Positions 9,073 through 17,520 of a stretch of 64,000 nucleotides of DNA are shown one piece after another. Where the stretch lies: contig CANQPM010000002.1 in the NCBI GenBank assembly GCA_947625775.1, positions 124,001-188,000 on the forward strand. The letters run 5' to 3'. Position 1 is the stretch's first letter. Every line of letters begins with the position of its first letter. Below the pieces are notes generated by a model, which did no database searches, was not told the DNA's origin, and was given only the letters and a program-made list of their open reading frames with translations. This stretch comes from an uncultured Lachnospiraceae bacterium (GTDB taxonomy: Bacteria > Bacillota > Clostridia > Lachnospirales > Lachnospiraceae). A program made the position numbers and the translations under genes.

Positions 9073-9966
9073 ATGATTATAATAATGAATTTTTTGTATA
9101 AACTGGAAAGAAAATTCGGCAAATATGCCATACCGAATATTTCGCTGTATCTGATACTGTGCTATGCGTGCGGTTATCTTATGAATATGATAAATCCGAT
9201 GTTTTTGAATTATCTGACACTAAATCCGTATCTTATTCTTCATGGGCAGATTTGGCGCATAGTGACGTGGATCTTGGTGCCGCCGTCAAGGCTTGATTTC
9301 TGGACAATTATTATGCTGTACTTTTATTATTCAATAGGTACGAACCTTGAGCGCACGTGGGGGACGTTTTATTATAATTTGTATTTGTTTATGGGTATGC
9401 TGTTTACGGTGATTGGCAGTTTTGTTGTTATGGGGATAAGTTATCTGCCGATTACGGATATAAATGCTGTGCTGCAGATAAGCGGACCTGAGGCGTATTT
9501 TTCAAGTGTTGCGCTTTATTTTAGTACGTATTATATAAATATGTCGATTTTCTTGGGGTTTGCGGCGACTTTTCCGAACGTTCAGGTGCTTTTGATGTTT
9601 ATTCTGCCTATAAAGGTGAAATGGCTGGGTGTGGCGTATGCGGTGCTGCTTTTGGTGGAATTTTTGCAGAGTATTATTATTGGAAAGATTGTTATTGCGG
9701 CGTCGCTGCTTAATTTTGTGGTGTTTTTCTTCCTTACGCGCAGCAGTTTGCGGATGAGGATGTCGCCGAAGCAGGTTAGGAGGCGGCATGAGTATAAGAG
9801 GGAGGTTAAGAGGGCTAGGCCGGTGGCGATATCTAAGCATAAGTGTGCGATTTGCGGGAAGAATAGTGAGGATAATCCGGAGGCGGAGTTTCGGTTTTGT
9901 TCGAAGTGTAATGGGAATTATGAGTATTGTCAGGATCATTTGTTTACACATACGCATGTGAAGTAA
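9073..9966 (+). CDS. Rhomboid-like membrane protein with C-terminal zinc ribbon
   Basis: The 297-residue protein has about six hydrophobic segments (residues 20-215) in the layout of the rhomboid superfamily, including the early GQIWRIVTWILVPP stretch. The catalytic GxSG serine motif is not visible (SGPEAYF occurs instead), so it is probably a pseudoprotease that binds membrane clients and does not cleave them. The soluble C-terminus carries CAICGK...CSKCNGNYEYCQDH, a zinc-ribbon-like cluster that probably faces the cytoplasm. ATG 9073 lies close behind AAAGGA. ATG 9085 is an alternative start giving MNFLYKLERK. A promoter lies upstream, and the family B palindrome follows the stop codon directly. 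Confidence 0.75.
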   Translation: MIIIMNFLYKLERKFGKYAIPNISLYLILCYACGYLMNMINPMFLNYLTLNPYLILHGQIWRIVTWILVPPSRLDFWTIIMLYFYYSIGTNLERTWGTFYYNLYLFMGMLFTVIGSFVVMGISYLPITDINAVLQISGPEAYFSSVALYFSTYYINMSIFLGFAATFPNVQVLLMFILPIKVKWLGVAYAVLLLVEFLQSIIIGKIVIAASLLNFVVFFFLTRSSLRMRMSPKQVRRRHEYKREVKRARPVAISKHKCAICGKNSEDNPEAEFRFCSKCNGNYEYCQDHLFTHTHVK

Positions 9967-9978
9967 GGTATGTATTAA

Positions 9979-10159
9979 GCGGTCGCCCGAGAAGGGGCAT
10001 ATTTCCCCTGCGGACATCGCTTGCGCTCAGTGGGAAACGTAGCGGTACTAAGCTCAATGGCGCTGTAAAAGGAGCTACGCTTTTACAGCTTATTTCGCTA
10101 AGTGCCGACGTTTCCCAAGGTCCTTAGGGGAAATATGCCCCTTCTCGGGCTAGGTTTTT
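9979..10159 (+). repeat. Family B palindromic repeat, copy 1
   Basis: About 180 bases fold into one long hairpin. GCCCGAGAAGGGGCATATTT at 9985 is the exact reverse complement of the sequence ending at 10150, and TGGGAAACGTAGCGGTACTAAGC pairs imperfectly with GCTAAGTGCCGACGTTTCCCA. The tip is CTGTAAAAG-GAGCTACG-CTTTTACAG. The second copy (32177-32357, opposite orientation) keeps the same core but has a differently composed yet still fully complementary outer stem. The trailing TAGGTTTTTG could let it work as a terminator for the upstream gene. No protein is encoded. Confidence 0.85.
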
Positions 10160-10233
10160 GAGAATGCTTGGATAATTAATTGGTGAAGTGGATTAGATTA
10201 ATTTTGAATGTAAAAAGTAATAAGGTGATGTAG

Positions 10234-10977
10234 ATGGAATTAGATCAGCGGGCGTTTGCGGAGGCGTTGGAGCAGTTGAGGGAGACGGCGCGGCTGCAGG
10301 GGAATATGTTGACGAGTGAGCAGATTAGTGAGGCTTTTGGGGAGTGGAAGCTTGAAAAGGCGCAGCTTTTGTTGATACATGATTATCTTAAGAATAATAA
10401 GATAAGTATTGATGAAGTGAATGATTCGGAGGAAAATCTTTCGGATGATGATGTGAATTTTCTTAATATGTATCTTGATGAGCTGAAGGAGCTGCCGAGG
10501 GTTTCGGATGGGGAGAAGCGCGCGGTGATGATGTCGGCTCTTGCGGGAGACAATGCGGCGAGGGAGCGGTTGGTTAAATTGTTTTTGCCGAATGTGGTGG
10601 AGATATCGAGGCTTTATGCGGGGCAGGGGGCGCTTGTTGAGGATTTGATTGGCGAGGGCAATGTTGCGGTTGCGATGGCGGTGACTATGCTTGAATGTGT
10701 TGAGGGTGTTGACGAGGTTGAGGGTTTTATTGGCAAGATGATTATGGATGCTATGGAGGAGTATATCAGTGAAAACGCGGACAGCAGGCAGGCGGGGGAG
10801 AATGTTCTTGCGAAGGTTAATGATGTGAATGACAAGGCTAAGGAGCTTTATGATAGTCTTTTGCGCAAGGTGACTGTGAAGGAGGTTGCGGACGAGATGG
10901 GTATTGGCGAAGACGAGGTGCGGGAGGCTGTTAAATTTTCGGCAAATAATATTGAGTATATAGAGGGCGAGAATTGA
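10234..10977 (+). CDS. Degenerate sigma-70-like protein lacking a recognisable -10 recognition helix
   Basis: The 247-residue protein reads like a primary sigma factor in part: a region 1.1-like N-terminus (LLIHDYLKNNKIS), region 1.2 (DDVNFLNMYLDELKELPRVSDGEK), and regions 2.1-2.2 (PNVVEISRLYAGQGALVEDLIGEGNVAVAMA). The following segment should hold the aromatic and WIRQAI residues that melt and read the -10 element, but reads FIGKMIMDAMEEYISENA instead. A short helix-turn-helix like region 3/4 (VTVKEVADEMGIGEDEVREAV) ends the protein. It may bind core RNA polymerase without promoter specificity, as an anti-sigma-like or modulatory factor; this is inference. AAGGTGAT precedes the ATG. Confidence 0.7.
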   Translation: MELDQRAFAEALEQLRETARLQGNMLTSEQISEAFGEWKLEKAQLLLIHDYLKNNKISIDEVNDSEENLSDDDVNFLNMYLDELKELPRVSDGEKRAVMMSALAGDNAARERLVKLFLPNVVEISRLYAGQGALVEDLIGEGNVAVAMAVTMLECVEGVDEVEGFIGKMIMDAMEEYISENADSRQAGENVLAKVNDVNDKAKELYDSLLRKVTVKEVADEMGIGEDEVREAVKFSANNIEYIEGEN

Positions 10978-11059
10978 AGATTAGGTTTTTCGGGCAGGAT
11001 TTTGGCTGATGTGTGGTTTTGGCTTGTAAATGGCTGTTGACGGTAGGATGAGGGGAATA

Positions 11060-11482
11060 ATGGCAAATAAATATGACGATTTCAAGTATGTGATTCAGGA
11101 TATGAATTGTATTTACTTTGGAAGGGAGCTTACCTATGGCGAGCTTATGGAGAGGGAGGACGTGCCTTTTAAATTCAAGGCGATAATTAATACGCATATT
11201 GAAAAGGACGCGGTGCTTGATGAGAAGGTTTCGGAGCATATTTTGAGGATTTCGGAGCAGGAGTTTAGCTATAGAATTTTTGAGCAGCTTAAAATGAACA
11301 TAAGGGTTAGCTATCAGGCGCAGAAGAAAAATCTGCTGGGGAAGCAGAGTGTCAAATGGGTGCATAAGGTCTGCCCTATAGGGAAGTTTTGTGGTGAGTA
11401 CCGCGAGATGGTGAAGGCGCAGAAGGCGCGCATAGAGGAGATTTCCATATCTAAGCTTGCGCTTATGACGATAAGCATATAA
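11060..11482 (+). CDS. Conserved-looking hypothetical protein
   Basis: The 140-residue cytosolic protein (MANKYDDFKYVIQDMNCIYF) was not recognised. It is mixed alpha/beta, has two cysteines at CPIGKFCGEY, and ends in a basic helical segment (KAQKARIEEISISKLALM). The track begins at 11030, but GAGGGGAA directly before the ATG at 11060 argues for the shorter form. It follows the sigma-like gene after about 80 bases in the same direction, so the two may be co-transcribed. No membrane segment or signal peptide is present. Confidence 0.6.
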   Translation: MANKYDDFKYVIQDMNCIYFGRELTYGELMEREDVPFKFKAIINTHIEKDAVLDEKVSEHILRISEQEFSYRIFEQLKMNIRVSYQAQKKNLLGKQSVKWVHKVCPIGKFCGEYREMVKAQKARIEEISISKLALMTISI

Positions 11483-11664
11483 ATCAGGCAATTGTGGCGG
11501 TCTGGCTGGCGGCATAGGATTTGTATAAAATATAAGGAATAAGAGTGCCTTGCACGCAGCTTACTGTATTGGTATTTAGCCGCGGATTTGTATATTTTTA
11601 CATAAATTCGGACAATTTCGGATACATTTTAAAATTACATAATAATACAATGGAGAGGTTTACA

Positions 11665-14592
11665 ATGAAAAATATTGAAGAATTAAAAAATTACGAGCTT
11701 ATAGAGAAAAGGCAGATAGACGACATCAAATCGACAGGGTATCTTTTAAGGCACAAAAAGACGGGCGCGCGGATTGCGCTTATCAGCAATGATGATGAGA
11801 ACAAGGTGTTCAATATCGGTTTCCGTACCCCGCCTGCGGACTCTACGGGAGTGGCGCATATTATAGAACATTCAGTGCTTTGCGGTTCAAGGGAGTTTCC
11901 GCTAAAGGATCCGTTTGTGGAGCTTGTCAAGGGCTCGCTTAACACTTTTTTGAATGCTATGACATACAGCGACAAGACGGTATATCCTGTGGCAAGCTGC
12001 AATGGCAAGGATTTCCAAAACCTTATGCACGTCTATCTTGACGCAGTTTTTTATCCGAATATTTACAATGAAAAAAAGATATTTATGCAGGAGGGCTGGC
12101 ACTATGAGATGGAGAGCGCTGACAGCCCGCTTACGATAAACGGCGTAGTTTACAATGAGATGAAGGGCGCGTTTTCATCGCCTGACGAGATTAATGACAG
12201 GGAAAGCTTTAATTCGCTTTTCCCAGATACGGCATACGGCGTGGAGTCGGGCGGCGATCCTAAGGACATACCAAGCCTTACTTATGAGCAGTTCCTTGAT
12301 TTCCACAGGCGTTATTATCACCCGTCAAACAGTTATATTTATCTATATGGCGATATGGATATGGCGGAGAAGCTTGAGTGGATTGATGAGCATTATTTAA
12401 GTAAATTTGACCGTCTGGAGATTGACTCCGCTCTTAGGCTGCAAAAGCCATTTGAAAAGCCGATAGAGATACAAAAGGAGTACCCTATTACGGACGACGA
12501 AAGCCTTGAAAACAACACTTATCTTTCATACAATGCTGTGGTGGGTACAAGTCGCGACAAGGAGCTTTATTTTGCCATGCAGATTTTGGAGTATGCAATC
12601 TGCTCATCATCTGCGGCACCGCTAAAGCTTGCGCTTATCCGTAAAAATATAGGTACGGAGGTTTACTCGGTCTATGACAATGGTGTATATCAGCCTTATT
12701 TTTCAATCGTGGCAAAAAATGCGAACGCTTCGCAGAAGGATGAGTTTGTCGCGGCGATAGAGGAGGAGCTTAAACGCCTTGTAAAAGAGGGCATTGACAA
12801 AAAGGCTCTGCTTGCGGGACTGAATATGTACGAGTTTAAGTACAGGGAGGCGGATTTCGGCTCATATCCCAAGGGGCTTATGTATGGTCTGCAGATGCTT
12901 GATTCGTGGCTGTATGACGACAATATGCCGTTTGATATGATTGAAGCGCTTGACGTATTTAAGCTTTTAAGGGAAAAGATAGATACGGACTACTATGAGA
13001 GGCTTATTGAAAAATATCTTATAAACAACACGCACAAGACAATAGTAGTGCTGTCGCCCAGCGCAGGGCTTACCGAAAAGACGGAAAAAGAGCTTGCGGA
13101 TAAGCTTGAGGCGTACAAGAACAGTCTTGACAGCGCGCAGATTGATGAAATTGTGGAAAATACGCGCGCGCTAAGGGAATATCAGGAAAAGGAAGATTCG
13201 GCGGAGGATTTGGCAAAGCTGCCTATGCTCAAGCGTTCGGATATGAAGAAAAAGTCGGACGGCTTTGTAAACGAGGTAAGGCATGCAGGCGGTGTAAATG
13301 TGCTTTTCCACAATATAGAGACAAACGGGATAGGCTATGTAAAGCTTATTTTTGACGCGTCGCAGATTCCGTATGAGCTGTTTAAATATATTGGAATACT
13401 GAAAAACGTGCTTGGCTATGTCGATACGCAGAATTATGATTTTGGTTCGCTTTACAATGAAATGAATATCCATACGGGCGGTATTGTGAGCTCTGTGAAT
13501 ACCTATGTCAATGCCAAAAAGCTTGATGAATACAAATTGACCTTTGAAGTCAAGACAAAGGCGATGTATGACGAGCTTGGGGCGGCGTTTGGGCTTTTAG
13601 AGGAAATAATGACGAGGTCGAAGTTTGATGACGAGGAGCGCATACTTGAAATTTTGGAGGAGCTTAAATCAAGGATGCAGGGCAGTATGACGTCGGGCGG
13701 GCATGCGCTTGCGGCAATCAGGGCAATGTCATATTTCAGCGAGACGGCTGCGGTGTCGGAGCTTGTGAATGGTATCCCATGCTACAGGCTTTTGGAGGAG
13801 CTTACGGCGGATTTTGAGGGGCGCAAAAAGGAGCTGATTGAGAAGCTTGGCGAGCTTACGAGGAGTATTTTCAGACCTGAAAATCTTATGGTTGATATTA
13901 CCGCGACAGAGGAGGGGTATGAGTGTCTTGAGGGGCTTATGCCTGCGCTGAGGGACAGTCTTTATACTGGCGCGGTGAAGAAGGAGTTGTTTGGCATTGA
14001 AACGCTGAAACGCAATGAGGCATTTTCGACTTCGGCGCAGATACAGTATGTGTGCCGTGCGGGTAATTATATGAGTGGGACTGATTTTAAATATACGGGC
14101 GCGCTTAGGGTGTTGAAGGTTATACTGGGGTATGATTATTTGTGGAGCAATATTCGTGTGAAGGGCGGGGCATATGGCTGTATGTGCAGTTTTGGAAAGA
14201 CTGGCGACAGTTATCTTGTGTCGTATCGTGACCCTAACCTTAAAAAGACGGTAGATGTGTATGAGGGTACGGGGGATTATTTAAGGAATTTTGATGCGGA
14301 TGAGAAAGAGATGACGAAGTATATTATAGGGGCGGTTAGTGAATTGGATGTGCCGCTTACGCCGTCGCAGAAAGGTAGCCGTTCGTCAAGTGCTTATCTT
14401 ACGAATCTTGATGTTTTGGAGGTGCAGAGGGAGAGAGATGAGGTGCTGGGGTGTACGGCGGAGGATATTAGGAGATTGGCGGGTTATGTTGATGCGATTA
14501 TTGAGCAGGAGGTTGTCTGTGTTGTGGGGAATGGACAGGCGATTGAGGAGAATAAGGAACTGTTTGGGGTGATTGAGCCGTTGTTTCATTAG
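11665..14592 (+). CDS. M16C zinc metallopeptidase (presequence protease / insulinase type)
   Basis: The 975-residue protein carries the inverted zinc motif HxxEH at residues 65-69 (VAHIIEHSVLCGS) and the downstream acidic ligand region (VVYNEMKGAFSSPDE) typical of M16C enzymes, which enclose and degrade unstructured peptides in a two-halved chamber. Length and lack of a signal peptide agree with a cytosolic PreP-like peptidase. An N-terminal M16 domain (about 20-260), a related inactive domain, and two C-terminal domains are expected. The track starts at 11545, but GGAGAGG at 11652-11658 points to ATG 11665. Two family C hairpins follow the stop codon. Confidence 0.9.
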   Translation: MKNIEELKNYELIEKRQIDDIKSTGYLLRHKKTGARIALISNDDENKVFNIGFRTPPADSTGVAHIIEHSVLCGSREFPLKDPFVELVKGSLNTFLNAMTYSDKTVYPVASCNGKDFQNLMHVYLDAVFYPNIYNEKKIFMQEGWHYEMESADSPLTINGVVYNEMKGAFSSPDEINDRESFNSLFPDTAYGVESGGDPKDIPSLTYEQFLDFHRRYYHPSNSYIYLYGDMDMAEKLEWIDEHYLSKFDRLEIDSALRLQKPFEKPIEIQKEYPITDDESLENNTYLSYNAVVGTSRDKELYFAMQILEYAICSSSAAPLKLALIRKNIGTEVYSVYDNGVYQPYFSIVAKNANASQKDEFVAAIEEELKRLVKEGIDKKALLAGLNMYEFKYREADFGSYPKGLMYGLQMLDSWLYDDNMPFDMIEALDVFKLLREKIDTDYYERLIEKYLINNTHKTIVVLSPSAGLTEKTEKELADKLEAYKNSLDSAQIDEIVENTRALREYQEKEDSAEDLAKLPMLKRSDMKKKSDGFVNEVRHAGGVNVLFHNIETNGIGYVKLIFDASQIPYELFKYIGILKNVLGYVDTQNYDFGSLYNEMNIHTGGIVSSVNTYVNAKKLDEYKLTFEVKTKAMYDELGAAFGLLEEIMTRSKFDDEERILEILEELKSRMQGSMTSGGHALAAIRAMSYFSETAAVSELVNGIPCYRLLEELTADFEGRKKELIEKLGELTRSIFRPENLMVDITATEEGYECLEGLMPALRDSLYTGAVKKELFGIETLKRNEAFSTSAQIQYVCRAGNYMSGTDFKYTGALRVLKVILGYDYLWSNIRVKGGAYGCMCSFGKTGDSYLVSYRDPNLKKTVDVYEGTGDYLRNFDADEKEMTKYIIGAVSELDVPLTPSQKGSRSSSAYLTNLDVLEVQRERDEVLGCTAEDIRRLAGYVDAIIEQEVVCVVGNGQAIEENKELFGVIEPLFH

Positions 14593-14606
14593 GTGTTTTC
14601 TGCCGA

Positions 14607-14693
14607 CCGAATTTGTGCGAAATATACAAAAACGCGACTAGTGCGCAGTGCGAATCGTCGCTTATTTTGTATATTTCGCCCAAATTCTACGTT
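14607..14693 (+). repeat. Family C hairpin repeat, copy 1
   Basis: The lower stem pairs GAATTTGTGCGAAATATACA with TGTATATTTCGCCCAAATTC, and the upper stem pairs GCGAC with GTCGC around a GTGCGCAGTGCGAA loop. The border motifs are CCGAATTT on the left and AAATTCTACGTT on the right, and a GTGTTTTCTGCCGA stretch before it recurs near the other copies. It begins 14 bases after the M16 peptidase stop codon. Confidence 0.85.
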
Positions 14694-14743
14694 GTATAAT
14701 AATTTATGAAAAAAATGTTATTGTGGGAGGTTTTGGCAGCCGT

Positions 14744-14831
14744 CCGAATTTAGTCAAAATATATAAAATCGCGACTTGGTGCGCGATGCGAAACGTCGCT
14801 GATTTTATATATTTTGACTAAATTCTACGTT
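14744..14831 (+). repeat. Family C hairpin repeat, copy 2
   Basis: This is a tandem neighbour of copy 1 in the same orientation. The lower stem GAATTTAGTCAAAATATATA pairs perfectly with TATATATTTTGACTAAATTC. Relative to copy 1 the GTGCG/CGCCC pairs have become AGTCA/TGACT, so the helix is conserved but its sequence is not. The upper stem is GCGAC/GTCGC with loop TTGGTGCGCGATGCGAAAC. The rest of 14593-14931 contains no gene. Confidence 0.85.
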
Positions 14832-14931
14832 ATTGAATGGGGTTCGTAAATGCATAGACATATGAATAGATAATAATGGTGATGGTTGTATAAAGCGGTT
14901 ATAAAGGTTATAAAATTAAGAGGAAATGCAG

Positions 14932-15843
14932 ATGAGTGAAAATAATCCAAAATACAAATCGGGTTTTGCGGCGCTTATAGGCAGGCCGAATGTGGGGAAG
15001 TCGACGTTGATGAATCGGCTTATTGGGCAGAAGATTGCTATTACGTCGAGGAAGCCGCAGACTACCAGGAACCGCATACAGACGGTTTATACGTCGGATG
15101 AGGGGCAGATAGTGTTTGTGGATACGCCGGGGATACATAAGGCGAAAAATAAGCTGGGCGATTATATGGTGAATATTGCGGAAAAGAGCTTAAAAGGCGT
15201 TGACGTGGTTTTGTGGCTTGTGGAGCCGACAGATTATATTGGGGCGGGAGAGCAGCATATAATAGAACAGCTGAAACGCGTAAAGGCGCCGATTATTCTT
15301 GTGATAAACAAGGTGGACACTGTTAAGAGGGAGCAGCTTTTGGGGTATATTGACGCGTACAGGAAGCAGCTTGATTTTGCGGAGATTGTCCCTGTGTCGG
15401 CATTGAAGGGCGAGAATACGGATACTCTGATAGAACAGATTATGAAATATCTTCCTTATGGACCTGCATTTTATGATGAGGACACGATTACTGACCAGCC
15501 GACTCGGCAGATTGTGGCGGAGCTGGTCCGTGAGAAGGTGCTGCGCAGCATTGATGAGGAAATTCCGCATGGCGTGGCGGTGGTTGTGGAAAATATGAAG
15601 TACACAAAAAAGATGGTCAACATTGACGCTACTATTATTTGCGAGAAGGATTCACACAAGGGGATTATTATAGGAAAAGGCGGCGCAATGCTAAAAAAAA
15701 TCGGCTCGCTGGCGCGTCCTGAGATAGAGGATTTGCTTGAAAAACAGGTGAATCTGCAGCTGTGGGTGAAGGTTAAAAAAGACTGGCGCGACAGTGATTA
15801 TCTCATCAGAAATTTTGGCTATTACCAAAAAGAAAATGAATAA
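14932..15843 (+). CDS. era: GTPase Era
   Basis: Era is a GTPase that binds 16S rRNA and helps assemble the 30S subunit. The 303-residue protein shows G1 GRPNVGKST, G3 DTPGIH and G4 NKVD in the GTPase domain, and a C-terminal KH domain with the GKGG RNA-binding loop (GIIIGKGGAMLKKIG). AAGAGGA at 14918-14924 is seven bases from ATG 14932 but only one from ATG 14926, so the start MSENNPK is chosen. The following yqzL-like gene and recO form the classical Firmicute era neighbourhood. Confidence 0.97.
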   Translation: MSENNPKYKSGFAALIGRPNVGKSTLMNRLIGQKIAITSRKPQTTRNRIQTVYTSDEGQIVFVDTPGIHKAKNKLGDYMVNIAEKSLKGVDVVLWLVEPTDYIGAGEQHIIEQLKRVKAPIILVINKVDTVKREQLLGYIDAYRKQLDFAEIVPVSALKGENTDTLIEQIMKYLPYGPAFYDEDTITDQPTRQIVAELVREKVLRSIDEEIPHGVAVVVENMKYTKKMVNIDATIICEKDSHKGIIIGKGGAMLKKIGSLARPEIEDLLEKQVNLQLWVKVKKDWRDSDYLIRNFGYYQKENE

Positions 15844-15949
15844 ATTTGGCTCATAAGCACAACCTATCTATGTGATAAAAAATGCTTTCCGCGCAGGCAA
15901 AAACGAAGCGGGCGGCAGCATAAAATTACATGGAAAGGATATGACGGGA

Positions 15950-16129
15950 ATGTACGATGAGGAATGGGACCGATTTATGCAGACGGGGCAGATATGCGAT
16001 TACCTGGCATATAAAAAGCTGCCGCCAATGAAAAGCGACATTGGCAAGTCGGAGGATATACGCAAATTTGAATATGCAGGAATTTCTAACATTAACAGGG
16101 ATAGTAATAAAATCAGAGCCGATAGGTGA
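15950..16129 (+). CDS. yqzL: YqzL-like small protein between era and recO
   Basis: The 59-residue product MYDEEWDRFMQTGQICDYLA resembles YqzL of Bacillus (a W-x(2)-F-x-QTG-x-I-x-x-YL-x-x-K pattern), a tiny protein of unknown function that also sits between era and recO. The track extends it upstream to 15872, but the homology begins at this methionine. ATG 15941 (three residues longer) is also possible, with AAAGGA close before it. Its 3' end overlaps the start of recO by about 55 bases, so translation of the two is probably coupled. Confidence 0.65.
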   Translation: MYDEEWDRFMQTGQICDYLAYKKLPPMKSDIGKSEDIRKFEYAGISNINRDSNKIRADR

Positions 16130-16724
16130 ATATGACAGGCGTGTCGTTATTTTGACAAAGGAGCGCGGGAAAATATCAGCGTTTGCCAAGCTTGCGAGAA
16201 AGCCAAACAACCGCCTTATGGCGCCGACAAATCCGTTTTCCTTCGGGCAGTTTAAGCTTTATGAGGGGAGGAGCTCATACAGTCTGTCGGAGGCGGAGAT
16301 TACAAACTATTTTGAGGAATTAAGGCAGGATTACGTTGGGGCGTATTATGGAATGTATTTTCTTGAGATATGCGATTATTATGCAAGGGAAAACATTGAC
16401 GAAACGCAGATGTTAAAGCTCTTATATCAGGCATTGAGGGCGCTTTTGTCGCCAAGCTTTGACAATCGGCTTGTGAGGTGCATTTTTGAGATTAAAGCCA
16501 TTGCCATCAACGGTGAGATGGGGTATGACGGAAAAATCAAGGGGCTTGGCGATACGGCAGCCTATACGGTTGACTACATAATAAAAACACAGCCCGAAAA
16601 GCTTTTTTCCTTTAAGGTGACAGATGAGGCTGTAGACGAACTAAGGCAGTTCTGCAAAAGCCTGTGCAGCAGCCGCTTTGACAAAAATTTTAAAAGTCTT
16701 GAAATACTTGAAAATATGGAATAG
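16074..16724 (+). CDS. recO: DNA repair protein RecO
   Basis: RecO loads RecA onto SSB-coated single-stranded DNA in the RecFOR pathway. The N-terminal OB-fold begins EFLTLTGIVIKSEPIGEYDRRVVILTKERGK, the standard family opening, and continues into an alpha-helical C-terminal domain. At 216 residues it is slightly short. The start is uncertain: ATG 16074 fits the family alignment but has no close Shine-Dalgarno (GGAGG at 16051-16055 is 18 bases away). TTG 16068 or translational coupling from the overlapping yqzL-like gene are alternatives. The four-cysteine zinc site of some RecO proteins is not evident. Confidence 0.88.
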   Translation: MQEFLTLTGIVIKSEPIGEYDRRVVILTKERGKISAFAKLARKPNNRLMAPTNPFSFGQFKLYEGRSSYSLSEAEITNYFEELRQDYVGAYYGMYFLEICDYYARENIDETQMLKLLYQALRALLSPSFDNRLVRCIFEIKAIAINGEMGYDGKIKGLGDTAAYTVDYIIKTQPEKLFSFKVTDEAVDELRQFCKSLCSSRFDKNFKSLEILENME

Positions 16725-16736
16725 TATGTTTATAAT
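16708..16736 (+). promoter_or_regulatory. Promoter for the lipoprotein gene
   Basis: TTGAAA (16708-16713) and TATAAT (16731-16736) are spaced by 17 bases. The promoter overlaps the last codons of recO. Confidence 0.75.
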
Positions 16737-16778
16737 ATAAAAATGGTGCGGGAAATATGGCGGTATGGGAGGATTTTT

Positions 16779-17441
16779 ATGAAAAAAATTTTTAAGTCAG
16801 GGGCATATGCCGCAATTCTTTTTGCAGTGTGCGCACTGGCTCTTACGGCGTGCGGCAAAAACGGCGCGCAGGAGGAGGGCACAGTTGACAGCAAGGAGCT
16901 TTCAGCTATTTCCGTGAAAAAGGACGGTACTGTTGAGGGCAGGATTGTCGAGGATTTTGGGGAGGAATACTATGATGAGGCGGGGCTAAAGTCTATGATA
17001 GACGAGGCTGTAAGCGAATACAGCGCAGAGTCGCCTTCAGCTAAGATAACGTTAAAATCGTGCAAGGCTTCTGACGGAAAAATAAACGTTGAGATGGAGT
17101 ACGGCGATTACAAGGCATATGCGGGCTTTAATAATGAGGATTTTTTTGTCGGCACGATACAGGAGGCGTATGCGGAAGGGTATGGATTGGATTATATTCT
17201 AAGCGCGGCTGCGGCGGATAAGGTTGAGACAATATCAAAACAGGATATATTAAATATGGGGGAAAACCATATCATGATTTTTGAGAGAACGGCAGCAGAT
17301 GATGATGAGCCGATTGTTTCTCCGCTCAGGATTAATTGCTTTGATGAAATACTGTATGTGAGCGAAGGCGTTACGGCTGTCGGTAAGAAAAGCGCTAATT
17401 TTACGCTTTCAGAGGGTATGGGAGTGATTGTCTTTAAATAA
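16779..17441 (+). CDS. Predicted lipoprotein, function unknown
   Basis: The 220-residue protein has a type II signal peptide: charged MKKIFKS, a hydrophobic core, then lipobox LTAC at the cysteine in ALALTACGKNG. It should be acylated and anchored outside the membrane. The mature part is acidic with no recognised domain. It contains EEYYDEAGLKSMIDEAV and a C-terminal beta-rich segment. The track start at 16743 is rejected because GGGAGG at 16767-16772 serves ATG 16779. It has its own promoter and lies between recO and glyS, with no clear functional link to either. Confidence 0.8.
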   Translation: MKKIFKSGAYAAILFAVCALALTACGKNGAQEEGTVDSKELSAISVKKDGTVEGRIVEDFGEEYYDEAGLKSMIDEAVSEYSAESPSAKITLKSCKASDGKINVEMEYGDYKAYAGFNNEDFFVGTIQEAYAEGYGLDYILSAAAADKVETISKQDILNMGENHIMIFERTAADDDEPIVSPLRINCFDEILYVSEGVTAVGKKSANFTLSEGMGVIVFK

Positions 17442-17520
17442 CAGTTTTTTAACATATGTTATTGAATAAAAAATGTAAGATATTATTATAAAAACTAAAA
17501 AATATAGAGGAGAAATTACT

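Noticed and set aside
15872-15949. N-terminal extension of the YqzL-like ORF
   Set aside because: Similarity to YqzL begins at the methionine at 15950; the upstream part has no close ribosome site and a different composition.
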